64,000 nucleotides of DNA from Pelomonas paludis (lineage in GTDB: Bacteria > Pseudomonadota > Gammaproteobacteria > Burkholderiales > Burkholderiaceae_C). The notes under the pieces are model-generated. The model searched no databases, was not told the origin of the DNA, and was given only the letters and a program-made list of their open reading frames with translations. Positions within the stretch are counted from its first letter, which is position 1, and each line of letters starts with the position of its first letter. Where the stretch lies: positions 682,001 to 746,000 of the forward strand of contig NZ_JBDPZD010000002.1 of NCBI RefSeq assembly GCF_039872745.1, written 5' to 3'. Positions 52,684 to 61,609 of this stretch are shown here, piece by piece. A program made the translations under genes and the position numbers.

Positions 52684-54498
52684 TCAACGGCCTGGCGCCG
52701 GCGGTGGCGGCGGAGCGGGGGGCAAGGCGTCTTGCTGCTGGGCCTGCTGCTTGATGAAGCTGTCGGCCGCCTCAAGGCCAAAGCCGCGCTCGACGGCCTG
52801 CATCGCGCTGGCCTTGTCGACCGTCCACTCGCGCTGGGCCGCACCGGGCAGCGGTGTTCGGCGCAGTTCAGCCAGCAGGGCGGCGCGGCTGACGCCGGCT
52901 TCGAGCTTGGCCTGCCACTGGCGCGCCCAGGTGGCGAGGTCGGGGGCGCGTAGGTCCTGCGCGAGGACGCCGAGCATGCGGTGGGCGTCGTCGCCCTGGC
53001 CGGCATGGGCCTGGGCCTGGGCGGTGGCGCCAGCCAGAGCCCCGATGTCCCGCGCACCGCGCCAGGCTGCCAGCGCGGTATCGAGGGCCGGGGCGCTTGG
53101 GTCGTCAGAGGCCGTCATGGCGGCGAGCAGGGCCGCAAGTGCAGCCTCGGGCGCGGCGGGGTTCAGGCTCAAGGCGCGCCGCAGCGCGGCTTGAGCGTCT
53201 TGCAGGTGGGCGCGCTTGGCATCGCCGCTGCTGGCCTGCGCCAGGCGCAGGTGGGCAAGGCCGAGCAGGTGATGGGCCTCGGCTTGGGTGTCATCGGCAG
53301 CGAGCACCTTGCCGAGCAGGGGCAAGGCCTGCTGCGGCTCACCCCAATCGATCTGGGCGCGGCTCAGGGTCAGGCGGACGAGCTCGTCGGCTGGGTATTG
53401 GGCGGCCAGCGCGCTGGCCTGCTGGAGCAAGGCTTCGCCCCGGGGGCGGCTGGGGCAGGTCTTGAGCCGCGCCGACATCAGCAGCGCGGCGCCTGTGGCC
53501 TCCGACAAGGTGCGCAGGCGCACCTGGGCCTTGGGCAGACCGTCCGGCGCCACACGCATGGCCTGCACACCCTTGATCCCGTAGCGCCAGAGCAGGTTGT
53601 CAATGTCCTTGGCAGCGACACCGAAGAGGCGCGTGAAGACGGCCGTCTCGGACAGCCCGCGCCCAACGAGGCCGAGGTACTGGCTCAGGCGCTTGCGGCG
53701 GTCAGCATCGGCCAGCAGGTAGTGCGTCAGCAGCCAGGACTTGGCCTCGAACTCCAGCCGCACGCCGGCCTCACCGCCGTAGTTGCGCGAGTTGCCGTCA
53801 AGGCGACCCTTGAGCACGTCCTCGTAGCTCAGGCTGTAGCGCCGCCCCTGCTCAAGAAAATGCAGGTAGCGGCCAACCTGGGTGGGTGTGCGGCCCACCA
53901 CCATCTGCTGGCCCGTGAACCTGACGCTGGAGAAGTACTGCGCAAAGCCCTCGATGAACCAGGCCGGGGTGCGGATGTCGGTGTGACGGTAGAGGAAGTG
54001 CCGCGCATAGGCCTCAAAGGCGGCGGACAGCGTGGGGTCGAGCGCGGCCTTGTCAAGTTGGGCGTCTGTGAGCGGCGGGATGCGGTCCAGATGCGCGACA
54101 AAACCCTGCGCACCAGCGGAACAGCTGGCATAGAGGCCAATGGGTTCCTCGACCGGAGCCTCGTGCAGGCGGCGCACATCGGCCGGCTGACTGTGGAAGT
54201 AGAGCGTCAGCTTGGCCTCGGGGCCGGTGCCCGCATCAAGCGGCAGTGCGTAGATACGCAGCAGGTGATCAAGCTTCTCCAGCTGGTCCAGCAACTGAGC
54301 GACTTCGTCCTCCGAGGTGTCGGAGTAGACGACCAGATGCTGGCTCTCGGCCCGGAACCAGGGCGACACCGCCGCCTTGCGGCCACTGACCTCGACCCGC
54401 TGCAGGCTGTTGGGCGCTGGGGGCTGCTGTGCCACGGCTGCCTGGGCAACTAGGGCGCAAGCCAGCAGCGTCAAGGTGGGAGGCGGGCAAGGGCGCAT
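52684..54498 (-). CDS. DUF1570-like and TPR-repeat exported protein
   Basis: The 604-residue protein has a signal peptide (LTLLACALVAQAAVA). The N-terminal half resembles peptidase-like DUF1570 regions: WFRAESQHLVVYSDTS, then AYARHFLYRHTDIRTPAWFIEGFAQYF, in which the usual HExxH zinc motif is absent. Then come TPR-like repeats (about 345-520) and a Pro-rich end. It is probably periplasmic. Loss of the metal motif suggests a structural rather than catalytic role. The start is ATG 54498. Confidence 0.75.
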   Translation of the reverse strand: MRPCPPPTLTLLACALVAQAAVAQQPPAPNSLQRVEVSGRKAAVSPWFRAESQHLVVYSDTSEDEVAQLLDQLEKLDHLLRIYALPLDAGTGPEAKLTLYFHSQPADVRRLHEAPVEEPIGLYASCSAGAQGFVAHLDRIPPLTDAQLDKAALDPTLSAAFEAYARHFLYRHTDIRTPAWFIEGFAQYFSSVRFTGQQMVVGRTPTQVGRYLHFLEQGRRYSLSYEDVLKGRLDGNSRNYGGEAGVRLEFEAKSWLLTHYLLADADRRKRLSQYLGLVGRGLSETAVFTRLFGVAAKDIDNLLWRYGIKGVQAMRVAPDGLPKAQVRLRTLSEATGAALLMSARLKTCPSRPRGEALLQQASALAAQYPADELVRLTLSRAQIDWGEPQQALPLLGKVLAADDTQAEAHHLLGLAHLRLAQASSGDAKRAHLQDAQAALRRALSLNPAAPEAALAALLAAMTASDDPSAPALDTALAAWRGARDIGALAGATAQAQAHAGQGDDAHRMLGVLAQDLRAPDLATWARQWQAKLEAGVSRAALLAELRRTPLPGAAQREWTVDKASAMQAVERGFGLEAADSFIKQQAQQQDALPPAPPPPPAPGR

Positions 54499-54581
54499 GG
54501 GTGGGGTCCCCGAAAGGTGGCGAGCGGCGCCCATCCTAGTGCGCCGCTCAAGACACCTTTCAGCGCCCTACCCGGCGGCGA

Positions 54582-55853
54582 TCAACCCGGCCGACCGTCC
54601 GCCCGAGGCTGCCCCAGCCAGCGCCCGTAGCGCAACGCCCAGGCGGCCGCCACCACGGCCCAGCCCAGCGCGGCCAGCAGTAGCAAGCGCCCGTCCCACA
54701 CCGCCGCCAGGCGCAGCACGGCCGTGGCTTGCAGCAGCAGGTAGAAGGCCCAGGCCGGGCCATCCACCGCGAGCGGCCGGCCGCTGTGCCCGCTGGCCAC
54801 GCGCGTGGCCATGGCGACCAGGGTGCAGCCCAGATAGCCCACCGTCAGCGCATGCAAGGGTGCCAGCCCCAAGCCTGCCTGACCCAGCGCCTGCAGCCCG
54901 ACTGACAACCCCTCCAGCAGCAGCGCCACACCCAGCCACACGAAGCCACCGTGCAGCATCGCCAGCAGGCGCAGATGCACGCCGCGCAGGCTGCCCACCA
55001 GACCCCAGCGCAGGGCCAAGGCCAGCAGCGCGGCGCCCGCCAGCACCAACAGCGTGGCGGCACCCAACAGCACCACGGGCGGCCAGGCCAGCGCGGCGGT
55101 GATCTCGACCACCCCGGCCACGGCCAGGCTGCCCAGCATCAGCGCCAGCAGGCTGTTCGGCCGCCAGGCTTCCAGCTGCGGCAGCACCGCTGCCGTGAAG
55201 AACGGAATCATCCGGTGCGACACGACAGCAAACACCGGCGCCACAAAGCCCCAGAGCGCCAGTTGCACCGCCATCCGGGCCCAGGCAGGCGAGCCCAGCC
55301 CCACGCCCACTGCCGCCAGCAGCAAGGCCAGCAAACCCAGCACACAGGCAGCGGCCACCGCACGGGCGTGCAATTGGTCCGGCACCTCGCTGTGCAGCAC
55401 CAGGCCCAAAAAGCGCCCCAGCCAACGCGCCCAGGCCAACGCCGCCAGCGCCAGGCCCAGAGCCGCCAGCCAGGCCGCGACATGGAAGCCCACCAGGGCC
55501 AGCACCCAACCCGCCACCCAGATCAGCATCGGAGCCAGCAAGGCCCGCGCATCAGGGCCCTCGACCCCCAGCCAGCGCGGCCCGGCGGTGAACATGAAGC
55601 CCACCATGAAAGGCGGCATGAAGCACAGCGCCATCACCAGCCCATGCGCCACCGGCCGCGCCACGGCCCAGGGCACCGGCAGTGCCAGGCAGGCCAACCA
55701 CCACAACGCCGCCACGGCCAGCCCCACGCCGCCGGTGAAGAAGGCGAGGCGGTGCGGCGCCGTCAACAGCCGCGACCAGGCCCAGGGGCCAGGCGCCAGC
55801 GGCGGTGGTTCAGCCGAAACAACGTGGAGCGGAATGTGCAGCGGGATGGCCAT
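54582..55853 (-). CDS. nnrS: NnrS family membrane protein
   Basis: The 423-residue protein has about twelve hydrophobic segments and the NnrS features HRLAFFTGG near residue 33, FMVGFMFTAGPRWLG, AVVSHRMIPFFTAAV and HALTVGYLGCTLVAMATRVASGHSG (given here in parts). NnrS is a haem- and copper-containing protein that helps cells to bear nitric oxide. Two palindromes of the CRP/FNR type upstream fit with control by oxygen or NO. No nir or nor genes are present in the window. Confidence 0.88.
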   Translation of the reverse strand: MAIPLHIPLHVVSAEPPPLAPGPWAWSRLLTAPHRLAFFTGGVGLAVAALWWLACLALPVPWAVARPVAHGLVMALCFMPPFMVGFMFTAGPRWLGVEGPDARALLAPMLIWVAGWVLALVGFHVAAWLAALGLALAALAWARWLGRFLGLVLHSEVPDQLHARAVAAACVLGLLALLLAAVGVGLGSPAWARMAVQLALWGFVAPVFAVVSHRMIPFFTAAVLPQLEAWRPNSLLALMLGSLAVAGVVEITAALAWPPVVLLGAATLLVLAGAALLALALRWGLVGSLRGVHLRLLAMLHGGFVWLGVALLLEGLSVGLQALGQAGLGLAPLHALTVGYLGCTLVAMATRVASGHSGRPLAVDGPAWAFYLLLQATAVLRLAAVWDGRLLLLAALGWAVVAAAWALRYGRWLGQPRADGRPG

Positions 55854-55887
55854 GGCGCCTAGCTTGCGCGCCGAGAGGCAGGCTGGC

Positions 55888-55903
55888 CTTGAAGCGGTTC
55901 AAG
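55888..55903. promoter_or_regulatory. FNR/NNR-type palindrome upstream of nnrS
   Basis: CTTGAAGCGGTTCAAG is a perfect 16-bp palindrome. Its core TTGAA-N4-TTCAA differs from the FNR/DNR consensus TTGAT-N4-ATCAA at one symmetric position. The centre lies 42 bp upstream of the nnrS ATG and 106 bp upstream of the radical SAM gene on the other strand. Confidence 0.5.
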
Positions 55904-55925
55904 AAACGCGCTCTGACGGCCGTGC

Positions 55926-55939
55926 GTGAACCTTTTCAC
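55926..55939. promoter_or_regulatory. Second CRP/FNR-type palindrome
   Basis: GTGAA-CCTT-TTCAC is a perfect palindrome. It also reads as CGTGA-N6-TCACA, one base from the CRP consensus. Its centre is 37 bp from that of the first palindrome. Two such sites in a 150-bp divergent space suggest joint control of nnrS and the gene at 56002. Confidence 0.45.
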
Positions 55940-56001
55940 AGCGACTCGGGACTCACTCCGCGAGCGCCTGCGCTTCATGCGGCGCCCTTGCGGGAGCGTG
56001 C

Positions 56002-57429
56002 ATGCCGTCGGTTCTGGTCGCCCATTCGTATTTCCTGCGCTTCGACCCCAAGCAGTTCGAGCGCGCCAAGCCCTACCCGCCCTTGGCCACCCTGGAGGTG
56101 GCCACCCTGCTGAGGCAACACGGCCACGCGCCGGCGCTGTTTGACGCCATGCTGGCCGAGGGCGTGGACGACTTTGCGCGGGCCCTGGCCGAGGCCGCCC
56201 CGGCCGTGCTCGTCCTCTATGAGGACAACTACAACTACCTCAGCAAGATGTGCCTGGCGCGCATGCGGGATGCCGCGTGCCAGATGATCCAACTGGCCAA
56301 GGCCACCGGGGCCCGCGTGCTGGTGGCGGGCTCGGACGTGAGCGATGCGCCGGCGCCCTATGTGCAGGCCGGGGCCGACGCCGCCCTGCGCGGCGAGGGG
56401 CTGGAGGCCTTGCCCGCCGTGGTCGAGCATTTGCTGCGGCGCCCGCATGCGCCCATGCCCACGCTGCCCGGGGTGATCCATCCGGCCACGCTGCCGGCCC
56501 CTAGCTCTTGCGCCAGCAACACTGTCATCCGACTGCCCGGCCAGGCAGGCGGCGGCACCGACCTGGCCGCGGCCTGGGACCTCATCGACGTCGAGCGCTA
56601 CCGCCAGATGTGGCTGCGCGTCCATGGCCGCTTCAGCCTCAACATGGCCGGCTCCAAGGGCTGCTCCTTCAGATGCAGCTGGTGTGCCAAGCCCATCTGG
56701 GGCCAGCGCTACCAGCAGCGCCGCGCGGCCGCCGTGGCGCGCGAGATGGTGGCGCTGAAGCTGCAGCTGCGCCCCGACCACATCTGGTTCGCCGACGACA
56801 TCTTTGGCTTTCGCGTCGACTGGGTGCAGCGCTTTGCCGACGAGCTGCAACGCCAGGGCGGCGGCCTGCCCTTCACCATCCAGACCCGCGCCGACCTCAT
56901 CAGCCCCGCCATGGCGCGCGCCCTGCGCGAGGCTGGGTGCAGCGAGGTCTGGCTGGGTGCCGAGAGCGGCAGCCAGAAGGTGCTGGACGCCATGCGCAAA
57001 GGCACCACGGTGCGCGAGATCCGCGAGGCCCGCCAGTTGCTCGGGGCCGAGGGCATCCGCGTGGGCTTCTTCATCCAGCTCGGCTACCTGGGCGAGGGCT
57101 TGCCCGAGCTGCTGGAGACGCGCCGCCTGATTGAGCAGACCCGCCCTGACGACGTGGGCGTGAGCGTGGCCTACCCGCTGCCCGGCACGCCCTTCTACGA
57201 GGAGGTGCGCAGCCAGCTGCAAGGCAAGACGCACTGGGACGACAGCGCCGACCTGGCCATGATGTTCCAGGGCGCTTTCGACACCACCACCTACCGCCAG
57301 GTGCGCGCGCTGCTGCACGCCGAGGTGGACGCACGCAGCCCCGCAGAGCGGGCCGACGTGGCGCGGCGCTGGGAAGCGTTGCTGGACACCTTGCAGCCGC
57401 AAGAGCTCAGCGCGGCGCTGGAAGCTTGA
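56002..57429 (+). CDS. B12-binding-type radical SAM protein
   Basis: The 475-residue protein has an N-terminal B12-binding-like Rossmann domain (1-145, with PYPPLATLEVATLLRQHGH and DAALRGEG) and a radical SAM barrel. The 4Fe-4S ligands are C221, C225 and C228 in KGCSFRCSWC. Next follow FADDIFGFRVDWV and EVWLGAESGSQKVLDAM. The DxHxxG motif that grips cobalamin from below is not obvious, so cobalamin may not bind. GGGAG precedes the ATG. The substrate is unknown; it heads a glycan-like cluster and overlaps the next gene, read oppositely, by 23 bp. Confidence 0.85.
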   Translation: MPSVLVAHSYFLRFDPKQFERAKPYPPLATLEVATLLRQHGHAPALFDAMLAEGVDDFARALAEAAPAVLVLYEDNYNYLSKMCLARMRDAACQMIQLAKATGARVLVAGSDVSDAPAPYVQAGADAALRGEGLEALPAVVEHLLRRPHAPMPTLPGVIHPATLPAPSSCASNTVIRLPGQAGGGTDLAAAWDLIDVERYRQMWLRVHGRFSLNMAGSKGCSFRCSWCAKPIWGQRYQQRRAAAVAREMVALKLQLRPDHIWFADDIFGFRVDWVQRFADELQRQGGGLPFTIQTRADLISPAMARALREAGCSEVWLGAESGSQKVLDAMRKGTTVREIREARQLLGAEGIRVGFFIQLGYLGEGLPELLETRRLIEQTRPDDVGVSVAYPLPGTPFYEEVRSQLQGKTHWDDSADLAMMFQGAFDTTTYRQVRALLHAEVDARSPAERADVARRWEALLDTLQPQELSAALEA

Positions 57430-58423
57430 ACAGCGCCGCCAGCGCCTGTGCCCCCTGCCGCGCATGCGCCCCGCGCCTCAGCTCCCAACCCTGCACGCCG
57501 GCCAGCGTGTGCTCAAAGGCCGCCCAGCCCGCATGCCGGGCGCCATAGGGCTGGGTGTCGCGCAGGCGCGCCAACACCTCATCAGTCCCCAGGCTCCGCA
57601 GCAGCGGCTGCTCTCCGGCTGGCCTGCTGCTGGCAAACACCAGATGCCGCAGCACCGGCAACCCAGTAGCCAACGGCGCCCAGCCGCCGCGCATGTCCAG
57701 CTCCCACTTGGCCACGCCGCTGCGGCGGTGGATGACGGCGGACGCCTGCACCCGCTCACGCCACCCAGCGTCATGCAGCCAGTCCAGCGCATCAAAGCGC
57801 AGGTGCAAGAAGTTGGGCACGCCCGCCACGCGCAGGCTCACCGGGTCCACAAAGCAGCTGTCCTCGGTCAGGAACTGCAGGCCCTCGGCCAGCGCCAGCA
57901 GGCTCAGCGTGGACTTGCCGGCGCCGCTGTCGCCCACGATCAAGGCCGCCGCGTCGCCCAGCGCCACGCAGCCTGCGTGCAGCGGCAGCATGCGGCTGGC
58001 GTGCTGGGCCAGCACATAGACGGCGAACTCCAAAAACTCATAGCGCGCGTGGTAGCTGTGGACCAGCAACGCACGGCTCAGGCGCACCACGGCACGGCCG
58101 GTGTCCAGCACCGCCAGGGCTGCGTGGTTGGCATCCAGCAGCGCGCCGCGCACCCCGGCGCCGCCCAGCATCTGCGGGGCGGGCGGGGCGGCGTCAAGCG
58201 GCCAGGTGGGGGCCGCGTCAGACACGAACAGGTCCAACCGCAAGGCGGGCGCCTCGGGCTGCATCACGGCCCCCGGCAGGCCACCGTAGGCCGCATCCAC
58301 CAAGGCCAGCCAGGCGGCATCGTGGGTGCGGAACTCCACCACCTGGCCCAGCACCACGCAGCGGCGTGTGAGGGACAGCGGGATGTCTTCGTCAAAGGGG
58401 TCGGCAATCTGGCGTCGAGTCAT
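57407..58423 (-). CDS. HPr-kinase-like P-loop protein
   Basis: The 338-residue protein has the HprK-type core: LPLHAGCVALGDAAALIVGDSGAGKST with Walker A at 164-171, then LTEDSCFVD, like the EDD segment of HprK. The N-terminal 140 residues differ from true HPr kinase, and no HPr gene is near. Proteins of this type occur in exopolysaccharide and some lasso-peptide clusters, where they phosphorylate a product or partner. The start is ATG 58423, 17 bp from the divergent nucleotidyltransferase gene. No ribosome site is seen. Confidence 0.75.
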   Translation of the reverse strand: MTRRQIADPFDEDIPLSLTRRCVVLGQVVEFRTHDAAWLALVDAAYGGLPGAVMQPEAPALRLDLFVSDAAPTWPLDAAPPAPQMLGGAGVRGALLDANHAALAVLDTGRAVVRLSRALLVHSYHARYEFLEFAVYVLAQHASRMLPLHAGCVALGDAAALIVGDSGAGKSTLSLLALAEGLQFLTEDSCFVDPVSLRVAGVPNFLHLRFDALDWLHDAGWRERVQASAVIHRRSGVAKWELDMRGGWAPLATGLPVLRHLVFASSRPAGEQPLLRSLGTDEVLARLRDTQPYGARHAGWAAFEHTLAGVQGWELRRGAHARQGAQALAALFKLPAPR

Positions 58424-58440
58424 CGTGAGGGAGTGAACGC

Positions 58441-59670
58441 GTGTTGAAGATGAATGCCTTGGCCACCAGCCTGCAGCGCACCACCGAGCGCCTGGCGCTG
58501 GAGCTGCGCAGCGCGAGCAGCACGGCACCTGACTGGACGCTGCTGGACTGGCGCGTGGCCATGGCCATGGCTTTTGTGCATGGCATCTCGGGCCTGCTCG
58601 CGCAACGGCTGGTGTGGCGCGGGCCCGCTGAGTGGCATGAGTTCTTGACGAGCCAGGACGGGCACTGCCAGGCCCGCGAGGCCCAGGTGCGCGCCAAGCT
58701 CGCGGCGCTCGACGCAGCCGCGCGCGCCCACGGCCTGCCCGTGCTGGCGCTCAAGGGCGCGGCCTTGCTCGAGCTCAGGGTTCACGCCCCGGGAGAGCGC
58801 CCCATGGGCGACATCGACCTGCTCTGCACGCCCGGCGATGTTGAAGCGCTGGACGCCCTGGTGCAACCGCTCGGCTTTGTGCCCGAGGCCACGAGCTGGA
58901 AGCACCGGCACTACCGGCCGCTGCAGGCCTTGCCCGAACCGCACTTTGCCGAGCACACCGACAACCCGCTCAAGCTCGATCTGCACACCCGCATCCACGA
59001 GCGCCTGCCCGTGGCCGAGGTGGACATCACCGCCGCACTCTGGCGGCCAGCCGGCACCGGTGTGCTGCCCTACCCCAGCCACGCCGCGCTGATGCGCCAC
59101 CTGCTGCTGCACACGGCCGGCAACCTGTGCACGCGCTCGGTCCGCTTGATCCAGCTGATCGACATCGCCCGCCTCGCGCCACGGCTCACCCGCGCCGAGT
59201 GGGACGAGGCCCTGGCGCCCGACAACACCGGCGCCGCGGCTTGGTGGGCATGGCCCGTGCTGGCGCTGGCGCAGCGCTACCAGCCTGGCTTGGAGGATGC
59301 GATAGCCAGCCCGGCCCTCGATGCCGCACGCCGCGCCTGCCCCGTGCTCCTGCGCCAGCAGGCCGCGCATGAGACGCTGGGCCAGGCCTCGCTGTCGCGC
59401 CTCTCCGTCGTGGCCCTGCCCGGCCTGGCCTGGTGCCGTACCCCGCGCGAGCTGTGGCTGTGCGCGCGAGAGCGCCTCGCGCCACCACGCCGCGAGCGTG
59501 CCGTGACCCAAGCCCTGGTGGCCGCCCAGCCCGCCCTGCGCGGCAGCGCCTGGACGCAGCAGAGCCGCTGGCGCAAAGCGCTCGACGTGGTGCGTGGCCA
59601 GGCCCCGCGTGCGCAAACTTTGTATGCCGTGCATCGCGCGCTCGACTACCAGCCCGAGGCCAGCCGCTGA
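58441..59670 (+). CDS. Nucleotidyltransferase family protein (PF14907-like)
   Basis: The 409-residue protein has the LKGAALL motif (104-110) and the catalytic RPMGDIDLL (120-128), with the paired aspartates D124 and D126 of polymerase-beta-like nucleotidyltransferases. HTRIHERL and the LLHTAGNL segment fit the family (NTP_transf_5). Such genes often stand beside HprK-like genes in glycan or peptide clusters. The start is GTG 58441, with GAGGGAG about 8 nt upstream. Its 3' end overlaps the next gene, read oppositely, by 25 bp. Confidence 0.8.
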   Translation: MLKMNALATSLQRTTERLALELRSASSTAPDWTLLDWRVAMAMAFVHGISGLLAQRLVWRGPAEWHEFLTSQDGHCQAREAQVRAKLAALDAAARAHGLPVLALKGAALLELRVHAPGERPMGDIDLLCTPGDVEALDALVQPLGFVPEATSWKHRHYRPLQALPEPHFAEHTDNPLKLDLHTRIHERLPVAEVDITAALWRPAGTGVLPYPSHAALMRHLLLHTAGNLCTRSVRLIQLIDIARLAPRLTRAEWDEALAPDNTGAAAWWAWPVLALAQRYQPGLEDAIASPALDAARRACPVLLRQQAAHETLGQASLSRLSVVALPGLAWCRTPRELWLCARERLAPPRRERAVTQALVAAQPALRGSAWTQQSRWRKALDVVRGQAPRAQTLYAVHRALDYQPEASR

Positions 59671-60773
59671 TGAAGTTGCTCATGAAGCTGCTCAAAACGC
59701 CGCGCCGTGTCGTCAGCATCCTCAGCGCGCGCAATCGCCTGCGCTCGTGCAGCCAAGGCCAGGCGCTGCACGTCGTCCCGCGCCAGCTCAGCGAGCACAC
59801 CGGCCAAGCCCAGGGCATCGCCCGGCGGCACCACGCGCGCGGCGTGCGGCGCCCATTCCTGCAAGTGGCCCACGGCCGTGCCCACGCTCGGCACACCGCA
59901 CAGCGCCGCCTCCAGCACGGCCAGCGGGCCGGCCTCGTGGCGGGACGTGATCACGTGCAGGTCGGCTACCAGCACCAGGGGGCGCAGCTGGGCTTGCGTC
60001 AGCTCGCCATGGAAGCGCACGGCGCCTGCCAACCCCAACTGCGCAGCCAAGCGCTGCACCTCGCCACCCAGGGTGTCGGCGCCCGCCAGGTCCAGCACGG
60101 CGTCCACACCTTGCTCGCGCAGCAGGGCCAGGGCGCGCAGCAAACAAGGCTGGTCCTTCACGCGGTTGAGGCTGGCCACCTGCACCAGGCGCAGCGGTGC
60201 GTTGGCCTTGCGCGGGCGCGGTGCAGTGATGGGCCACACGTCGGCATCGGCCCCCAGCGGCAAACGCATCGCCTGCACGCCCACGGCTGCGGCCAGCGCC
60301 AGCATGGGCTGGCTGGCTGCCGTCACCGCCTGGGCCTGGCGCAGCACCCAGCGCTCGCGCCAGCGGCCCCAGGGGCTCAGGGCGGCTCCCCAGCCAATGT
60401 CGGGCACAGCAGCCAGCTCGCCCCCGGCCAGATGCACAGCCACCGGCCGGTGCAGCACGCGCCCCGCCCACACAGCAGCCACGCCGCAGGGCCCGCCCCA
60501 GAGCGACTGAATCACGTCAAACGGCGCACGCCGGTGCTCGGCCCGCATGGCCTGCAGCGCGCGCCACTCGCACACCAAGTTGCTGCTGCCGCCGGGGTTG
60601 TGCACCTCGGCACCCAGCAGCGGCCAGCGGCCCGCCTCGCGCTGGTGAAAGAGCGAGAACACATGCACCTCGTGGCGCCGCGCCAGGCGCCGCACCAGCG
60701 AGAGCACGGCCGGGATCACCCGCCGCTCGCCCGAGGCATCCACCCCACCCGGCACCACCAAGGCCAGCTTCAC
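59646..60773 (-). CDS. Glycosyltransferase family 4 protein
   Basis: The 375-residue protein is a GT-B glycosyltransferase. The donor-side domain has LRLVQVASLNRVKDQP, a DLAGADTLGGEVQRLAAQLG segment, VRFHGEL, and the GT4 E-x7-E motif in SRHEAGPLAVLEAALCGVPSVGT. The N-terminal domain has VVPGGVDASGERRVIP. It would add a sugar on the cytoplasmic face. The start is GTG 60773, 11 bp from the divergent methyltransferase gene. Confidence 0.88.
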   Translation of the reverse strand: MKLALVVPGGVDASGERRVIPAVLSLVRRLARRHEVHVFSLFHQREAGRWPLLGAEVHNPGGSSNLVCEWRALQAMRAEHRRAPFDVIQSLWGGPCGVAAVWAGRVLHRPVAVHLAGGELAAVPDIGWGAALSPWGRWRERWVLRQAQAVTAASQPMLALAAAVGVQAMRLPLGADADVWPITAPRPRKANAPLRLVQVASLNRVKDQPCLLRALALLREQGVDAVLDLAGADTLGGEVQRLAAQLGLAGAVRFHGELTQAQLRPLVLVADLHVITSRHEAGPLAVLEAALCGVPSVGTAVGHLQEWAPHAARVVPPGDALGLAGVLAELARDDVQRLALAARAQAIARAEDADDTARRFEQLHEQLHQRLASGW

Positions 60774-60784
60774 GCTGCACCCCC

Positions 60785-61609
60785 ATGACCCACGAACTTC
60801 ACACCCGCCTGCAAGCCACCCAGCAAGCCTTTGACAGCGTGGCCCCCGACTACGACGGCCCGCGCGGCAACAACGCCGCCATCCAGGACATGCGCGACGA
60901 GATGTGGGCCTGGCTGGCCCGCAGCTTTGCGCCCGGCAGCCGTTTGATCGACCTGGGCTGCGGCACCGGGCTGGACGCCGTGCACCTGGCCGAGCAAGGC
61001 CACACGGTGACGGCCACCGATTGGTCGCCCGGCATGGTGGCGCGCACGCGGCAACGCGCCCGGGACTTGGGGTTGAGCGAGCGCGTGCACGCGCTGACCC
61101 TGGGCGCCCACGAGCTGCGCAAGCTGCCGGGCAACGGGCAGTTTGAGGGCATCTACTCCAACCTCGGCCCGCTCAACTGCGTGCCCGAGCTGCAGGCCGT
61201 GGCCAGCGAGTGCGCGCGCCTGCTGCGGCCGGGCGGGCAGCTCGTGTTCACCGTCATCGGCCGCTACTGCCCCTGGGAGGTGTGGCACTACGCGCGCCAA
61301 GGCCGCTGGGCCCGGCTCAAGGTGCGCTTTGCGCGCGACACCGTGCCCGTGGGCATGAACGGCCACACCATCTGGACGCGCTACTACACGCCGCGCGAGT
61401 TCTATGCGGCGTTTGAATCGCAGTTCGAACTCGTCACGCAGCGCGGGCTGTGCATCCTGGTGCCGCCGCCCTACCTGACCTGGCTGAAGGACCGCCACCC
61501 CCGCTGGCACGAGCGCCTGTGGCGGCTGGACCGCTGGATTGCCGGCTGGCCGGGCGTGCGCACGCTGGGTGATCATTTCCTGATCGTGATGAAGCGCCGG
61601 GAGGGCTGA
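60785..61609 (+). CDS. Class I SAM-dependent methyltransferase
   Basis: The 274-residue protein has FDSVAPDYDGPRG near the start, motif I LIDLGCGTGLDAVHLA (54-69), the acidic residue ending motif II in VTATDWSPGMV, and LLRPGGQLVFTVIGRY as motif III. A C-terminal extension (WTRYYTPREFYAAF, LKDRHPRWHERLWRLDRW) is variable in the family. It probably methylates a sugar or lipid carrier intermediate. Its end overlaps the flippase gene, read oppositely, by 37 bp. Confidence 0.87.
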   Translation: MTHELHTRLQATQQAFDSVAPDYDGPRGNNAAIQDMRDEMWAWLARSFAPGSRLIDLGCGTGLDAVHLAEQGHTVTATDWSPGMVARTRQRARDLGLSERVHALTLGAHELRKLPGNGQFEGIYSNLGPLNCVPELQAVASECARLLRPGGQLVFTVIGRYCPWEVWHYARQGRWARLKVRFARDTVPVGMNGHTIWTRYYTPREFYAAFESQFELVTQRGLCILVPPPYLTWLKDRHPRWHERLWRLDRWIAGWPGVRTLGDHFLIVMKRREG

